A stretch of 64,000 bases of DNA from Pseudoalteromonas galatheae (GCF_005886105.2 NZ_PNCO02000001.1:2167001-2231000), one strand, 5' to 3'; counted from the stretch's first letter, positions 47,203 to 56,988 are shown. Program-made: numbers and translations. The notes: a model not told the origin generated them from the sequence alone.

Positions 47203-48024
47203 TTAACTGTCCTTTTTAGTCGTTTTACTGGCTGCCGTGGCTTGCGAGGGTGCGGCTATGACACTGCGCATTGATTCAATCAGATTATTAAACTCTGGAT
47301 CTGACATCGCCTCATTGAGCGATGCCGCTTGCTTGACAAATGCAGGTGGCACAAATAAGTATACTGATTTGCACAGACTTAACTGCACGTCTGTATGCCC
47401 GCCTTGTAAACAAGGGCCAGCTTGCCACACCGATTTGACATCATTGGCATCCGCTGAGATAACAATTGGCGCAATAGAAATAGCACCAAGTAAATATTCG
47501 CAAACAAAAATAATCGTCCCGACCTTTTTGTCTTGACTGTCGGAACTCGCACTGATACTTACCGAGGCTTGCCCCATACCAGCGATCATATCCATCAATG
47601 ATTTACCTATGGAGGCTAAATTACCACTGAGCCCCAGTAACGTCTGGATCAATTGGCTTGATAAAGTAACGCCACTTTGCTTACTTTCAAATTGAATATT
47701 GCTATCTGTCACTTTGACAAAAAGACCTGAGCTAGAGACTAATTTATTGAGTGCATCGTAGTCGTACAGACTTGTCCCAGCCTCTGCCATCGCTTTTGTA
47801 AGCGCGGCAAAAAATACGCTGACTTCACCAAACGCATTTTCAGCTTCTTGCGGCAATACACTTCCACCTGCGGTACTATTTAGCGTACTTGCGATAAATA
47901 AGTTGCCGGTAGCATTCACTACAAATTGTTTAGTCGCTGGCACTTCATTGCTGTTTGTTGTCGTTAAATTAGCGGCTCTGGTTTGTGCATTGCTCACTAC
48001 AGTACCTGGTTGAGGTGTTGGCAT
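47203..48024 (-). CDS. Unrecognised protein, tandem paralogue A
   Basis: A 273-residue soluble protein, first gene of the two-gene tandem. Landmarks are QFVVNATGNLFIAST, EVSVFFAALTKAMAE, LVSSSGLFVK, a Gly/Ser-rich middle (IGKSLMDMIAGMGQASVSIS) and SVYLFVPPAFVKQA. It ends in a low-complexity Ala/Lys tail (ATAASKTTKKDS). There is no signal peptide. I do not recognise the family. The tandem arrangement and low similarity to its partner suggest a two-component assembly, which is an inference only. Confidence 0.7.
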   Translation of the reverse strand: MPTPQPGTVVSNAQTRAANLTTTNSNEVPATKQFVVNATGNLFIASTLNSTAGGSVLPQEAENAFGEVSVFFAALTKAMAEAGTSLYDYDALNKLVSSSGLFVKVTDSNIQFESKQSGVTLSSQLIQTLLGLSGNLASIGKSLMDMIAGMGQASVSISASSDSQDKKVGTIIFVCEYLLGAISIAPIVISADANDVKSVWQAGPCLQGGHTDVQLSLCKSVYLFVPPAFVKQAASLNEAMSDPEFNNLIESMRSVIAAPSQATAASKTTKKDS

Positions 48025-48150
48025 ACTCGTTCCTTAAATCTTGATGTGGCTTGTCTGTTTCTTATGTCGTTTTAGTGTAGCCGCATTTCTAATTACTTAA
48101 AATTTACTTTTGTGATTTTTCACAATCAAATCTATTTCTTAAAAACAACA

Positions 48151-48531
48151 CTAAAATAAATTTGTGGGCGTCCCCTGATGGTGTAACAGCTGCCACTTAC
48201 CATTTTGCTCAACCCATAAAGATGATCGATAAGCATGCTCTGAAAGCGTGCCATCAGAACTCCGCCATGCAGAACGATAGGTAAGAAGTAAAGCATCACA
48301 TTTCATATAAACACAGTGAAATTGCTCTACTGCCACCTCCCCATCCGGCCACTCTTCTTCATTCATTAAGCACAGGATCTGGCCCAAATCATACAGGCTC
48401 CCAGAGCGTCCAACCTCAATAAATTGAGGATGAAGGAGTTCGTGACACAGCGCCATATTATGCCTATTTTCTTTACGATGAAGCGCACACTCCTTCGCGA
48501 TGACTTGCTCAATAATTGACGTTGAACACAT
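48151..48531 (-). CDS. NTF2-like (DUF4440/SnoaL) protein
   Basis: A 126-residue cone-shaped NTF2-like protein: LLHPQFIEVGRSGSLYDL near the N-terminus and SSLWVEQNGKWQLLHHQGTP at the end, typical of DUF4440. Such proteins are small enzymes or binding pockets of varied function. It is the last of a five-gene minus-strand operon (HIT, membrane protein, GNAT, GFA, NTF2-like), 9 bp after the GFA gene. Confidence 0.83.
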   Translation of the reverse strand: MCSTSIIEQVIAKECALHRKENRHNMALCHELLHPQFIEVGRSGSLYDLGQILCLMNEEEWPDGEVAVEQFHCVYMKCDALLLTYRSAWRSSDGTLSEHAYRSSLWVEQNGKWQLLHHQGTPTNLF

Positions 48532-48540
48532 CAGCGCAAG

Positions 48541-48948
48541 CTAAGGCTGTTTATCAAATACGGTGACGCCCTCTGGGATGGTATACCAGTCTTGCTTTTC
48601 ACTAACCCATACATGCGCCGTCGGTTGAATAAAGCGAGTATCGTCCAAATTACTTGGTTTGAGTTTAATTGAATTTGGCTCTGCTGGGTTAAAGTGGTAA
48701 ATGCGGTTGCCGCAAGTTGGGCAAAACTTAGCTCCGCTAACGTTACCACTATCAGCCGGACGCTGCCATTCTTTCATCAGACCCGAAAACTCAATATCGC
48801 CTTTATCAACAATGGCTGTAATGCTAAATGCGCTTGTTGACAGTTTTTGGCAAGCCTTACAGTGACAGGCGACCACCATTTTAGGTGCTGCTTTTAACGT
48901 GTAGCTTACTTCACCACATTGGCACGAGCCACTAATTGGAAATGTCAT
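48541..48948 (-). CDS. GFA/CENP-V family zinc protein
   Basis: A 135-residue protein with the GFA (glutathione-dependent formaldehyde-activating) pattern: GSCQCGEVSY, CHCKACQK, FCPTCGNRI. These cysteines should bind two zinc ions. The true substrate of most members is unknown. It is fourth in the operon, 13 bp after the GNAT gene. Confidence 0.88.
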   Translation of the reverse strand: MTFPISGSCQCGEVSYTLKAAPKMVVACHCKACQKLSTSAFSITAIVDKGDIEFSGLMKEWQRPADSGNVSGAKFCPTCGNRIYHFNPAEPNSIKLKPSNLDDTRFIQPTAHVWVSEKQDWYTIPEGVTVFDKQP

Positions 48949-48961
48949 AAAATATCCTTAC

Positions 48962-49414
48962 TTAAGTTCGATCTAACCTCATTGGAATGTATCTAATACC
49001 GTTTTTCTGTGCTTCTTGTCCCGTCGCCTGAAAACCTAAAGTAAGATAAAACGATGCTGCATTAAGCGATGAGCACAACGAGATTTGAGCTGCGGATGTA
49101 CTCGCCAACACAGTATCTAATAACTGCCGACCAACCCCTTTACCTTGAGCTGACTTGGCAACAAATAAATGTGTGAGATAGTTACCATCTCTTAATAAAG
49201 CAAATCCAATCAACTCATCGTTTAATAATGCCTTGGCACCAACAAAGCTGGCGTTGCACATTACCTGAGTCACTTCGGGTATTATTTCGTTTAAATAAGT
49301 ATCTTTTCCAAGCTGCGAAAAATGCGGTAAAACGTCAACCTCGGAGACTTCACGCATTAACCTTTCGATGGCATCCGCATCTTCACCCTGAATCGAATTG
49401 ATGATAACTTTCAC
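48962..49414 (-). CDS. GNAT N-acetyltransferase
   Basis: A 150-residue GNAT-fold enzyme. The acetyl-CoA motif is LFVAKSAQGKGVGRQLLD (Q-x-x-G-x-G type), and the C-terminal AASFYLTLGFQ matches motif B. The substrate is unknown. It is third in the operon, 15 bp after the small membrane protein. Confidence 0.86.
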   Translation of the reverse strand: MKVIINSIQGEDADAIERLMREVSEVDVLPHFSQLGKDTYLNEIIPEVTQVMCNASFVGAKALLNDELIGFALLRDGNYLTHLFVAKSAQGKGVGRQLLDTVLASTSAAQISLCSSLNAASFYLTLGFQATGQEAQKNGIRYIPMRLDRT

Positions 49415-49429
49415 TTATGACCTTTTGAT

Positions 49430-49717
49430 TTATTGCGTGCTTACATTTCTGGCAAACGTTACCCCAAAAAAGAAATGCATTGCAGCTAGGCTAAATATTA
49501 ACTTACTTAAACTGGCATCGAAAAACCAAATACCAATAGCAAATACGGGATGCATAGCAACCATTATCCACCAGCACACTCGGCCAATTTTGTAGAGTGG
49601 GTAGCCATGTTTGTTTTGGAAATTTAATAATCCAAACGCCCAAGGCAACAAAGTCCAGACGAGTGACATACAAAGCAATAGCGTTACAACAACCTTGATT
49701 AATACTTCTCCGAGCAT
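49430..49717 (-). CDS. Small integral membrane protein
   Basis: A 95-residue protein with three predicted helices (about 6-29, 47-66 and 70-90). I do not recognise the family. It starts immediately after the HIT gene stop, so co-translation is likely. Its role is unknown. Confidence 0.65.
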   Translation of the reverse strand: MLGEVLIKVVVTLLLCMSLVWTLLPWAFGLLNFQNKHGYPLYKIGRVCWWIMVAMHPVFAIGIWFFDASLSKLIFSLAAMHFFFGVTFARNVSTQ

Positions 49718-50107
49718 CTATAACCCCTCAAGTGAAGTACGCAGAACCTCTTGAGGTTTAATATTGAGCCCATCGCGTCCAAACGCAAAACTATCTCGCT
49801 TATAGCGGGGGAAAATATGCAAGTGATAGTGGCTTAATTCGTTAAAGTGTCCGTTGTTTTGCACAAGCGTAATCCCATCTGGGGAGAATTTACGCTCAAT
49901 TCGCTCATAAAGGTCACGAGCAACGCGGTGGATTTCTGCCAATATGGATTCAGGGACTTGAAGTAGCGTTTCAAAGGGAGATTTGGGGCAAATTAATATA
50001 TGGCCAAAGTTTATGGGGTCATGATCGGCAAATGCAATCACCTGCCCTGATTCATATACAATAACCGCTTCGATTTCTCTTGCAACTATCTGTTCTACAA
50101 TCGTCAT
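49718..50107 (-). CDS. HIT-family (histidine triad) hydrolase
   Basis: A 129-residue HIT protein. The histidine triad is in SHYHLHIFPRY (HxHxH), and FADHDPINFGHILICPK is the family N-terminal block. Members hydrolyse nucleotidyl phosphoramidates or dinucleoside polyphosphates. It is the first gene of the five-gene operon. Confidence 0.9.
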   Translation of the reverse strand: MTIVEQIVAREIEAVIVYESGQVIAFADHDPINFGHILICPKSPFETLLQVPESILAEIHRVARDLYERIERKFSPDGITLVQNNGHFNELSHYHLHIFPRYKRDSFAFGRDGLNIKPQEVLRTSLEGL

Positions 50108-50312
50108 CAGCTAGCTCTCCTTAACCTGATTCTATTGCGTAATGTACATCAGCAACCAGTATCCTGCCAGTGATATATTCTATTTACTCCTTTGTTAAGT
50201 GAATAATTTTCAGGCTTAAATTTACTCACAACACAATTAAACTATATTAGTGTCAGATTTGCTCATTCAAATTGAGCAAGTGTTAAGCTAATGGGTATTG
50301 GGATAGAAAGTG

Positions 50313-50768
50313 CTAGTTAAAGATATTGATCACCAATGCCAATTTCTCAATGCCGTGTGCCGGCAGCCATCGTTTGTATTCAACAAAGCCGTACTTTTGG
50401 TAGAGTGCAATAGCAGGCGTGTTTGCCGTCGCTGTTTCTACAAAAACCTTTTCAACGTTAAACTCTGACAACGCAAAACGCAGCAGTTTACCTGCTATAC
50501 CCTTGCGAAAATAATTGGGATCAACGGTCAGGCTATCTATTTCTAGCGTCTTCTTAACAATGACAAGTTCAATGACTGCGGCAAGATTTTGATTTTCGAA
50601 GTATCCGTAAAAGTGGCTTGTTGCACTGCTTATCCCTTCTACAGTGCGAGATAAGGGTGGAAAATAGCTAGCGCCAATTAACATGGCTTCTATTTTGTAC
50701 GAATTTTGAAAAGTCTGAAAAATCTTCTCAGCAACTAAAACATCGCTATTGTCTAATTGTCGAATCAT
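50313..50768 (-). CDS. GNAT N-acetyltransferase
   Basis: A 151-residue GNAT protein. The acetyl-CoA loop is LTVDPNYFRKGIAGKLLRFAL and motif B is ANTPAIALYQKYGFVEYKRW. It is monocistronic. Substrate unknown. Confidence 0.87.
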   Translation of the reverse strand: MIRQLDNSDVLVAEKIFQTFQNSYKIEAMLIGASYFPPLSRTVEGISSATSHFYGYFENQNLAAVIELVIVKKTLEIDSLTVDPNYFRKGIAGKLLRFALSEFNVEKVFVETATANTPAIALYQKYGFVEYKRWLPAHGIEKLALVINIFN

Positions 50769-50947
50769 ATTTATGTCTCACATTTTAGTGCAACTAGGCT
50801 CGTTGACAGTCGAAGTGAGCTCAACGAACTTAATCTCTATCAATTGGCTACCTAGAAAATAGACGTACCAAGAAGAAGGCACATATTCTAAAGTATGCAC
50901 CAAGTGTACTATTCTTGATGAGAACGATTAATTCTAACTTTGCGAGA

Positions 50948-51469
50948 TCAATGCAAGAAAATATACAAATGCTGGTTTTTTACTTTAGCCTCACTTAACC
51001 AACTTTCGAGCTGCGCGATTTGGGTTTGATCAAGCTCACCATAGTCCGCTTCGTCTGTATTGATGCTGTCAGGTGCAATGCTGAAAATTGCAGGAAAGTC
51101 ATCTGGGATTGGAAATTTATAAGGCATATTCATCATTGAGGTGAACGGGATATCATAAAGATTATCCATATCGCATGGGTACCACGCACTGTTGTTTAAA
51201 AATCGTCCCTTTATCTCGCAAATGGCCTTGAATAAATAACCATAGGCAAAACCTAGTCCAGCTCGGTTTCCCTCACCACTCAGCAGTTCTTTGAGTAAAT
51301 CTGATGCGCTAACTTGCTCGTTACCACCATCTAAGTGATCTTCTAGCATAGAGTTAATCTCACGCAATTCTCTCGCACATTTTAAATTAACTTCTTCAAA
51401 AAGTACTCTTGCTGGTGTGTTTAACAGTGCTTGCGTATCGACTAGATACGCCATAACGCCATAGGACAT
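50948..51469 (-). CDS. Hypothetical protein, possibly DUF7691-like
   Basis: A 173-residue acidic soluble protein beginning MSYGVMAYLVDTQALL and containing IPDDFPAIFSI. This pattern recalls the DUF7691 family, but I am not sure. No catalytic motif or membrane segment is visible. It stands alone beside a 466-bp gap. Confidence 0.6.
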   Translation of the reverse strand: MSYGVMAYLVDTQALLNTPARVLFEEVNLKCARELREINSMLEDHLDGGNEQVSASDLLKELLSGEGNRAGLGFAYGYLFKAICEIKGRFLNNSAWYPCDMDNLYDIPFTSMMNMPYKFPIPDDFPAIFSIAPDSINTDEADYGELDQTQIAQLESWLSEAKVKNQHLYIFLH

Positions 51470-51935
51470 ATTATCTCCTTAATTTAGTCCGTTGCTTACT
51501 TAAACGTTTTGCTGATGGTAATCACTAAGCATTCAAATGAACTTGTCGTTATTTGCCGGCCCCGAGGGTACGATAGCATAACGAAACTTAGCCTGGGATT
51601 CATCTCGCTTTATACTCAATTAACCGCTATCAAACATGCCGAATAACCAGTTTACCTACCTTCATAGTTTAGCGACGAACACGCTAATATCTTGCCAACA
51701 CCGAAATAGTTGCCACCTGTGAATAGGGCTAACTTATTCTTATGGTGCTGAACTCACAGCTAAACAGGACTGAGCGCAAGGTAAATACTTAGAATTCTAC
51801 ACAAAATGATGAAAATCAATGGTGCTTCGAGTACACGGAGCCTGTGTTATTTGTAGTGAATTTCAAATTTTTATGATTTTAGGGTATAAATAACTTTCAC
51901 TAAAAATAATTTACATAAGATCAAGGAAGCGCTTC
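51470..51935. other. 466-bp intergenic region
   Basis: No ORF, RNA gene or clear repeat. I see nothing identifiable beyond space for the divergent promoters. Confidence 0.5.
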
Positions 51936-52637
51936 ATGTCGTTAGCTAAACACACACTTGATTTATCATTAACGGATAAAGTGTGGTTCAAATATGTGAG
52001 TCTGAAAAACAAAAATGAATTGAACGATAACTCTCAAGTATCACTCAAATCTATAGCCGCACTGGGTATGCTCAGCGGTAGCGCTGAGTTTTTATTTGCA
52101 TTGTTAGTCTTTGCCTTGGCGATTACAGCGTCGTTTATTGATGGTGAGTACCCACGCTATATCGCTTTTCCTGCTTGTTTAATCGCATTTTTAATTATTT
52201 TCTTTACTAAAAGAATCATGCTATACAAAAAATTTGGCTTTGGCTCTCAATGGGTGATGGACGTGTCGAAAAACCAATTAACCATTTCGCCCAAAGCGAT
52301 AAAAACAAAGGTAACTGGTACGCAAAAAATTGCTAGAGAAGACATTACTGAAATCACCTTTCATTACTTACTGTTGAATGATCGAAAAAGTGTGAGAATA
52401 AAAACCACAGCCAATTTAAATTTTGCTGAAATCTTATTAAAAGATGGTACAAAAGTAGAGCTCAATGGCACTCGGATCGGTTTTTTTGACTTACTCTACT
52501 TACTTATATTCTTTGACTACCCCTTAGTTTATCGAAATACTTCTGCGGGCGGCAGCTCTGATATTGCTATCATTTTACTCAGGTTACTCTCCCTTTCTGC
52601 CATTGCCGCCGGTCTCGCTAAGCTTGCGCTGAATTAA
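51936..52637 (+). CDS. Hypothetical membrane protein
   Basis: A 233-residue protein with paired helices near residues 40-95 (two segments), a soluble middle of beta character (ITEITFHYLLLNDRKSVRIK) resembling a bacterial PH-like fold, and C-terminal hydrophobic segments at about 180-195 and 208-231. I do not recognise a family. It is convergent with the DUF2254 gene, 12 bp apart. Confidence 0.6.
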   Translation: MSLAKHTLDLSLTDKVWFKYVSLKNKNELNDNSQVSLKSIAALGMLSGSAEFLFALLVFALAITASFIDGEYPRYIAFPACLIAFLIIFFTKRIMLYKKFGFGSQWVMDVSKNQLTISPKAIKTKVTGTQKIAREDITEITFHYLLLNDRKSVRIKTTANLNFAEILLKDGTKVELNGTRIGFFDLLYLLIFFDYPLVYRNTSAGGSSDIAIILLRLLSLSAIAAGLAKLALN

Positions 52638-52649
52638 AAAAGTTCGCGC

Positions 52650-53996
52650 TTATTCTCGTTTAAATTGAGTAATAAGCGCTTCTCCTTTGTCGCCATTAAT
52701 TTTCTCAATAGCCTCGAGCATTTCAATGATCCGTTGACGATCAAATGGGTTAGTGATGGTATTACGCACATCGTCGATGATGGCTTCTAAGTAATTAAAT
52801 AAACTCTCCGTCGCTTGTTGATCCGCACTTGAGCGAAACAATATATTTTTAAACGCTTCCAACACATTGACCATGACATAACCATCGGTCTTTGCATAGT
52901 TTCTTATCGGAGTAAAATTATCATGTAGTAATTCATCAAAAGACGCTTCGTGAATATATAAAAGCGGCTCATTTTTAGCGTGTTTAAAGGAGTAGTTCAC
53001 ATCGCAAATATCCAACCGCTGGATAAGTAAAATACTCAGCATATCAATCGCCTTTACCGCAGTACCGGGGTCATTAATTCCTGGGCTCATGGCCTTCACT
53101 GCAATCTCTGAGATTTGTGTTAAGCCATAGCGATAATGGTCGCTGATGTACTCTTCAACATAAAAAATAAAACAGCTAAGTAACGCATCATGTAGTGCCT
53201 CATCTTCGCTAAGATCCTTGTTGCACTTAAGAAACGGGTAGCCTTTAACGGTAAAAAACCCTTGTTTAACTGCAATATATATTTTTAAGTCATGTTGCTC
53301 ACATAACGCACACAATTTGTCACTGTGTACTCCCTTAAAATACCCCTCTTCTGTGCTGGGTAGGTTATGCCAACTTGAGAAGTCAGGAAAATTATCAAAA
53401 GGCTGCTCTTGCTGTTTGATGATAATATTCTTCATCTCATTTTTGGTATTGTTGAACAGGTCATTTAGCACATTATCGACCTGTATGGCACGGGAGATTG
53501 AATGGATAAAAAACACAAAAAAGCCTAAAGAGATCAATCCAAACACCAGCGAAAATAAAACCCCTAACGCAGGGATCCCTGTTTCACCATTGCCCACGCC
53601 ACGAATGTTTATCAGCATAATGATGGCATAAATGATACTCCCGAGATAAAACCCCAATACCAGCTGGTGCGACTTTCTTGTGATAAGGCCCGGCAGTACT
53701 CTAGGTGACAACCCTGCACTGGCATTATTCAGCACAATCATCACCATTGAAAAGCTAAATACCGTCAATGAGATGATACTCCCCACGAGCGTGCTTAAAA
53801 TAGTTCGTGCGTTCTCTTCTCTGTCGACCAGTACAATCGCTATAAGCTCTTTAAAGCTATTGATAGGAGCTGCATATTCAAGTGCCGTGGTTATGAGCGC
53901 GAAAACAAAAAATGCAACTGCAAGTAAAGAGGGGTAGAAACCGATACTACTTATCAGTTCGCGATAATTTTCGGCCAACTTGCGAGGTGTGAACAT
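52650..53996 (-). CDS. DUF2254 inner-membrane protein
   Basis: A 448-residue protein. Four membrane helices (about 18-42, 65-90, 110-128 and 142-164) are followed by a cytosolic domain with the family signature MSPGINDPGTAVKAIDML and DGYVMVNV. These match DUF2254, a widespread family with no established function. It is monocistronic. Confidence 0.85.
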   Translation of the reverse strand: MFTPRKLAENYRELISSIGFYPSLLAVAFFVFALITTALEYAAPINSFKELIAIVLVDREENARTILSTLVGSIISLTVFSFSMVMIVLNNASAGLSPRVLPGLITRKSHQLVLGFYLGSIIYAIIMLINIRGVGNGETGIPALGVLFSLVFGLISLGFFVFFIHSISRAIQVDNVLNDLFNNTKNEMKNIIIKQQEQPFDNFPDFSSWHNLPSTEEGYFKGVHSDKLCALCEQHDLKIYIAVKQGFFTVKGYPFLKCNKDLSEDEALHDALLSCFIFYVEEYISDHYRYGLTQISEIAVKAMSPGINDPGTAVKAIDMLSILLIQRLDICDVNYSFKHAKNEPLLYIHEASFDELLHDNFTPIRNYAKTDGYVMVNVLEAFKNILFRSSADQQATESLFNYLEAIIDDVRNTITNPFDRQRIIEMLEAIEKINGDKGEALITQFKRE

Positions 53997-54130
53997 TACT
54001 ATCCTTACACTTTGAGAGTCTGGTTATATAGCCTAGCAAGGCTAATGCAATAGAGTAAGTAAAACAGCAAGTATTTTGGGAAGTTAACTTTGAAGGGTTA
54101 GCAGAACTAACCCTAAAAACCTACTTTCGA

Positions 54131-55513
54131 TTATGCAATGATCAAGAAGCCAACAAAGGCAATTGCAGCCGCAATCAACGCATAAGGTAGCTGAGTGATG
54201 GCGTGACTGACTAAGTTACAATCTGAGCCTTGGGCTGCCAATACCGTAGAATCCGAGTAGAAACATGCCTGACTTCCAAATGATGATGCCGACAACAATG
54301 CGCCTATCACCAGAGGAATATTAGCATCTACAGCAACGGCCAATGGCATCACGATAGGAATAGTCACGGCGAAGATCCCCCAACTAGAGCCTGTTGCAAA
54401 GGCCAAAATAGCCATAGATAAAAACACCATCGCAGGCAGCAAACCGGCCGTCATATAAGGACTCAGTGCGTTTATTACATATTGTGGCAATAGCAGTTGA
54501 TCGCACACATCCTTAAAGATAAATGCGGCGATAACCGTTCCTATCGCGGGTAGCATGCATTTAAAACCATTGATCATTTGCTCAAGCATGTCTGCAAGCG
54601 GCATCAACCTTTGCACCATATAAAATGGCATGGTCACTGCCAAAGTCGCTAACAAGCCTTTCCATACATCAATGTCAAAGTACACCGTAAACGCCACGAG
54701 CAAACCAATAGGCACCAAAAAGTTAACTAGTTTACCTTGAGTGTCGGCTTGTTCAAATTCCTGCTCAATGGCTTTTGCAGCATAGTGATCCGGTGTATGT
54801 ACTTCTTCCAAATCAACCTGTTCAAGCGCAGGTTGTCCTTGTTTAGCTGCAAGCTCTGCTTTTTTCATTGGGCCGAATAGTGGCACAATACCAAGTATCA
54901 CCAGTGGCACCATAATTACGGCCACCCAAGCATACAGCATATATGGAATTGCCTGAATATAGGTACTGACCCCCTGTCCTTCTCCCGCGACACCGTTATC
55001 AACCAACAAACCTCCAAAGAACACCGCCCAAGTCGAAAGCGGTACTAAAACACAGATGGGCGCAGCGGTTGAATCCACTACATAGGCAAGCATTTCCCTA
55101 GAAATCTTAAACTTATCGGTAACACGACGCATCGTCTCACCTACCGTCAGCGCATTAAGATAGTCATCAATAAAAATGATCACACCTAAAAAATAGGTCA
55201 TAAGCAAAGACGACCTTGGCCCTTTTGCCATTTTCAATGCATTACGTCCAAATGCTAAGGCACCGCCCGTGTGCACCAACAGCGCTATCAAAGCACCAAA
55301 CGTACCACATACCAGAATAAGCCAGCCGATAGTTTCATCGCCCATCACTTTTAGCGAAGCATCAGCAAAATTTGCCAATATGGTAGCAGGGTCTAACAAT
55401 GCGAGTCCTACAAGCGCCCCTAAAATAAGGGACAAGATAGGACGACGTAAGATAATTGCAAGCGTCAATACGACGACTGGGGGAATGATGCTAATTGCAC
55501 TTGGCTCAGCCAT
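54131..55513 (-). CDS. NhaC-family Na+/H+ antiporter-like transporter
   Basis: A transporter of about 460 residues with 11-12 helices. Family motifs include FIDDYLNALTVGETMRRVTDKFKISREMLAYVVDSTAAP and ATGSSWGIFAVTIPIVMPLA, characteristic of the NhaC group (Na+/H+ or amino-acid antiporters). I start it at the ATG at 55513 (GGGAAG 5 bp upstream, MAEPSAIS). A longer frame to 55639 adds 42 residues unlike the family. Confidence 0.85.
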   Translation of the reverse strand: MAEPSAISIIPPVVVLTLAIILRRPILSLILGALVGLALLDPATILANFADASLKVMGDETIGWLILVCGTFGALIALLVHTGGALAFGRNALKMAKGPRSSLLMTYFLGVIIFIDDYLNALTVGETMRRVTDKFKISREMLAYVVDSTAAPICVLVPLSTWAVFFGGLLVDNGVAGEGQGVSTYIQAIPYMLYAWVAVIMVPLVILGIVPLFGPMKKAELAAKQGQPALEQVDLEEVHTPDHYAAKAIEQEFEQADTQGKLVNFLVPIGLLVAFTVYFDIDVWKGLLATLAVTMPFYMVQRLMPLADMLEQMINGFKCMLPAIGTVIAAFIFKDVCDQLLLPQYVINALSPYMTAGLLPAMVFLSMAILAFATGSSWGIFAVTIPIVMPLAVAVDANIPLVIGALLSASSFGSQACFYSDSTVLAAQGSDCNLVSHAITQLPYALIAAAIAFVGFLIIA

Positions 55514-55743
55514 GCGAACTTCCCAAATCAAAGGAATTTGAGCAGCGGAAAAAAGGGACGCAACGTCAGCTATAAACAGCGATTGATGCAGTCTTATCCA
55601 TTTCCCAAATTCAGAACAAAAGGTTAAAATCACAGGCACTTAATGCATGTGAGGATCTGCCTAATATTGGGTTGACGAGTTGACTGTATGGCCCTCATTG
55701 AAACATCGCGGAGAAAATATACAGAATTTGACTTTGCGTCAAT

Positions 55744-56163
55744 TTATTTTTTGTCTAATGCTAGTTTTGCCATGTGCTTATTTACTTGCTCTATCTCTTC
55801 AGCGGTCAATTCGGCGTAGCGTCTAGGATAAGACCACCCGTACCCCCAACGAAATGGCGTAGGCAAATAAGGCAACCCACCAAGTCGCACACCCGCTAGC
55901 ATCAAGGTTCCCACTTCTTCTTGACCTACCGCAGCAACACACTTTTGCAAGGCAATGTCGGCATTTTCGCGCTCTATAGCGGTACCACCTTTCCAGTAGG
56001 CAAGGTCGTGTGCAGTGCAACAACTCAACCACAGTTCATTTTGCGCCAAAGTACCATCAGGAAATGCACTACAGCCATCGCTTGTGAATGGCTTTAATTC
56101 ATCGGCACTGCCGTGACTAGATGCAAACAGCAGCGAGAATATAATTACTATTTTTTTAATCAT
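55744..56163 (-). CDS. Secreted phospholipase-A2-like protein
   Basis: A 139-residue protein with a signal peptide (residues 1-20). SDGCSAFPDGT is followed by LWLSCCTAHDLAYWKGG, where CC-x-x-HD-x-x-Y matches the catalytic helix of phospholipase A2. A second helix has ENADIALQKCV. The calcium loop is not the classical one. Activity is unproven; a small secreted PLA2-fold protein is the best reading. Confidence 0.7.
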   Translation of the reverse strand: MIKKIVIIFSLLFASSHGSADELKPFTSDGCSAFPDGTLAQNELWLSCCTAHDLAYWKGGTAIERENADIALQKCVAAVGQEEVGTLMLAGVRLGGLPYLPTPFRWGYGWSYPRRYAELTAEEIEQVNKHMAKLALDKK

Positions 56164-56215
56164 CGTAAATTACCATATGGCTACTTTTATGACTTCCAAC
56201 CTTAGCTGGCGCACC

Positions 56216-56957
56216 TTACACTTTCATCTCCATCAGCTGCGCATCTTCACCATAACTTTTGCATATCTTAACTGGCTTTGGGACAAAGCCTAGGGCCTGT
56301 TGATCTTTCAAGTTTGTTTTTGCAGCAGTTTGACTGGCATTTATACAAGGCAGAGCCTGCGTAGCATAGTCACTCTATGTAAGTCTGGCGATAACACAGT
56401 AGAAATGCCAATCAAGCGCTGCCCTTTGGGTTCACCTGAGTGCGCTTTGTTCATTGTTGCTCAACTTTTGCCTAGATTACTAGGCGGCAAGTCGAGCGCC
56501 GCGACCAAAACACACTCAGAAGAACAAAAATCAAACAGCAAAGGTCTACAGGCCCTAGTTTCAATCAAAACCCTACGCTATTTTGTACAGCCACGAGCCG
56601 AATGCGACAGTACCCCATTTGGGTCGCCAACTCAACTAAGCGTTTAATCATCAAGGCTCCAATTCCCTGCCCAGATACGGCTTGTGAAACAGCTAGGTCA
56701 TGTAGAAACAACGACGAACTAGCCGGTTGTTCAGGAAGTAATGTAAACAAACTCGGCGGCCTTTCATCGTACCAAGGGTGCGCCAGTAAATAGGCATTCA
56801 CGGCTCGATGTTGTTTAAAAATAAAACAACTCTTTGGCGAGCACATCCATTTACTTTTTAGGATATCCACAGTTTCTGGCGCAACATCATGATACGCCTG
56901 ACTTTGTAGCGTTAGGATCTCAGGCCACAACGCATCTTCGATAGCGTAATAAGTCAT
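56216..56957 (-). pseudogene. GNAT acetyltransferase gene split by a MITE
   Basis: The first 130 codons (56957-56568) encode a GNAT protein with SQAVSGQGIGALMIKRL and end in VQNSVGF. A TGA replaces the expected Trp codon, and two codons later a 269-bp element begins at CTAG (56555-56558). Past the element, the remaining 25 codons continue from LGFVPKP to a TAA at 56216-56218. Removing the element with one CTAG restores one frame: ...VGF-(stop)-LK-LGFVPKP. The ancestral protein would be 158 residues. The stop inside the FW-x-KLGF motif suggests decay after insertion. Confidence 0.85.
56290..56558. mobile_element. 269-bp MITE flanked by CTAG
   Basis: Terminal inverted repeats are CTAGGGCCTGTTGATCTTT (56290-56308) and, at 56540-56558, its inverted copy with 17 of 19 matches. 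CTAG at each end is either a 4-bp target duplication or part of the repeat. There is no transposase. A plus-strand reading frame across it is not a gene. The GGCCTGTTGA ends and YTAR-type target fit mobilisation by an IS5-family transposase, which is inference. Confidence 0.85.
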
Positions 56958-56988
56958 AATTTACTCACATACGACGCTTAGGTTAACT

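Noticed and set aside
54094..54114. AGGGTTAG / CTAACCCT hairpin as NhaC terminator
   Set aside because: Stem is good but it is followed by TCAAAG rather than T-residues, so I did not call it.
56300..56647. Plus-strand ORF of 115 codons
   Set aside because: It lies mostly inside the MITE and runs antisense into the GNAT gene; no recognisable protein.
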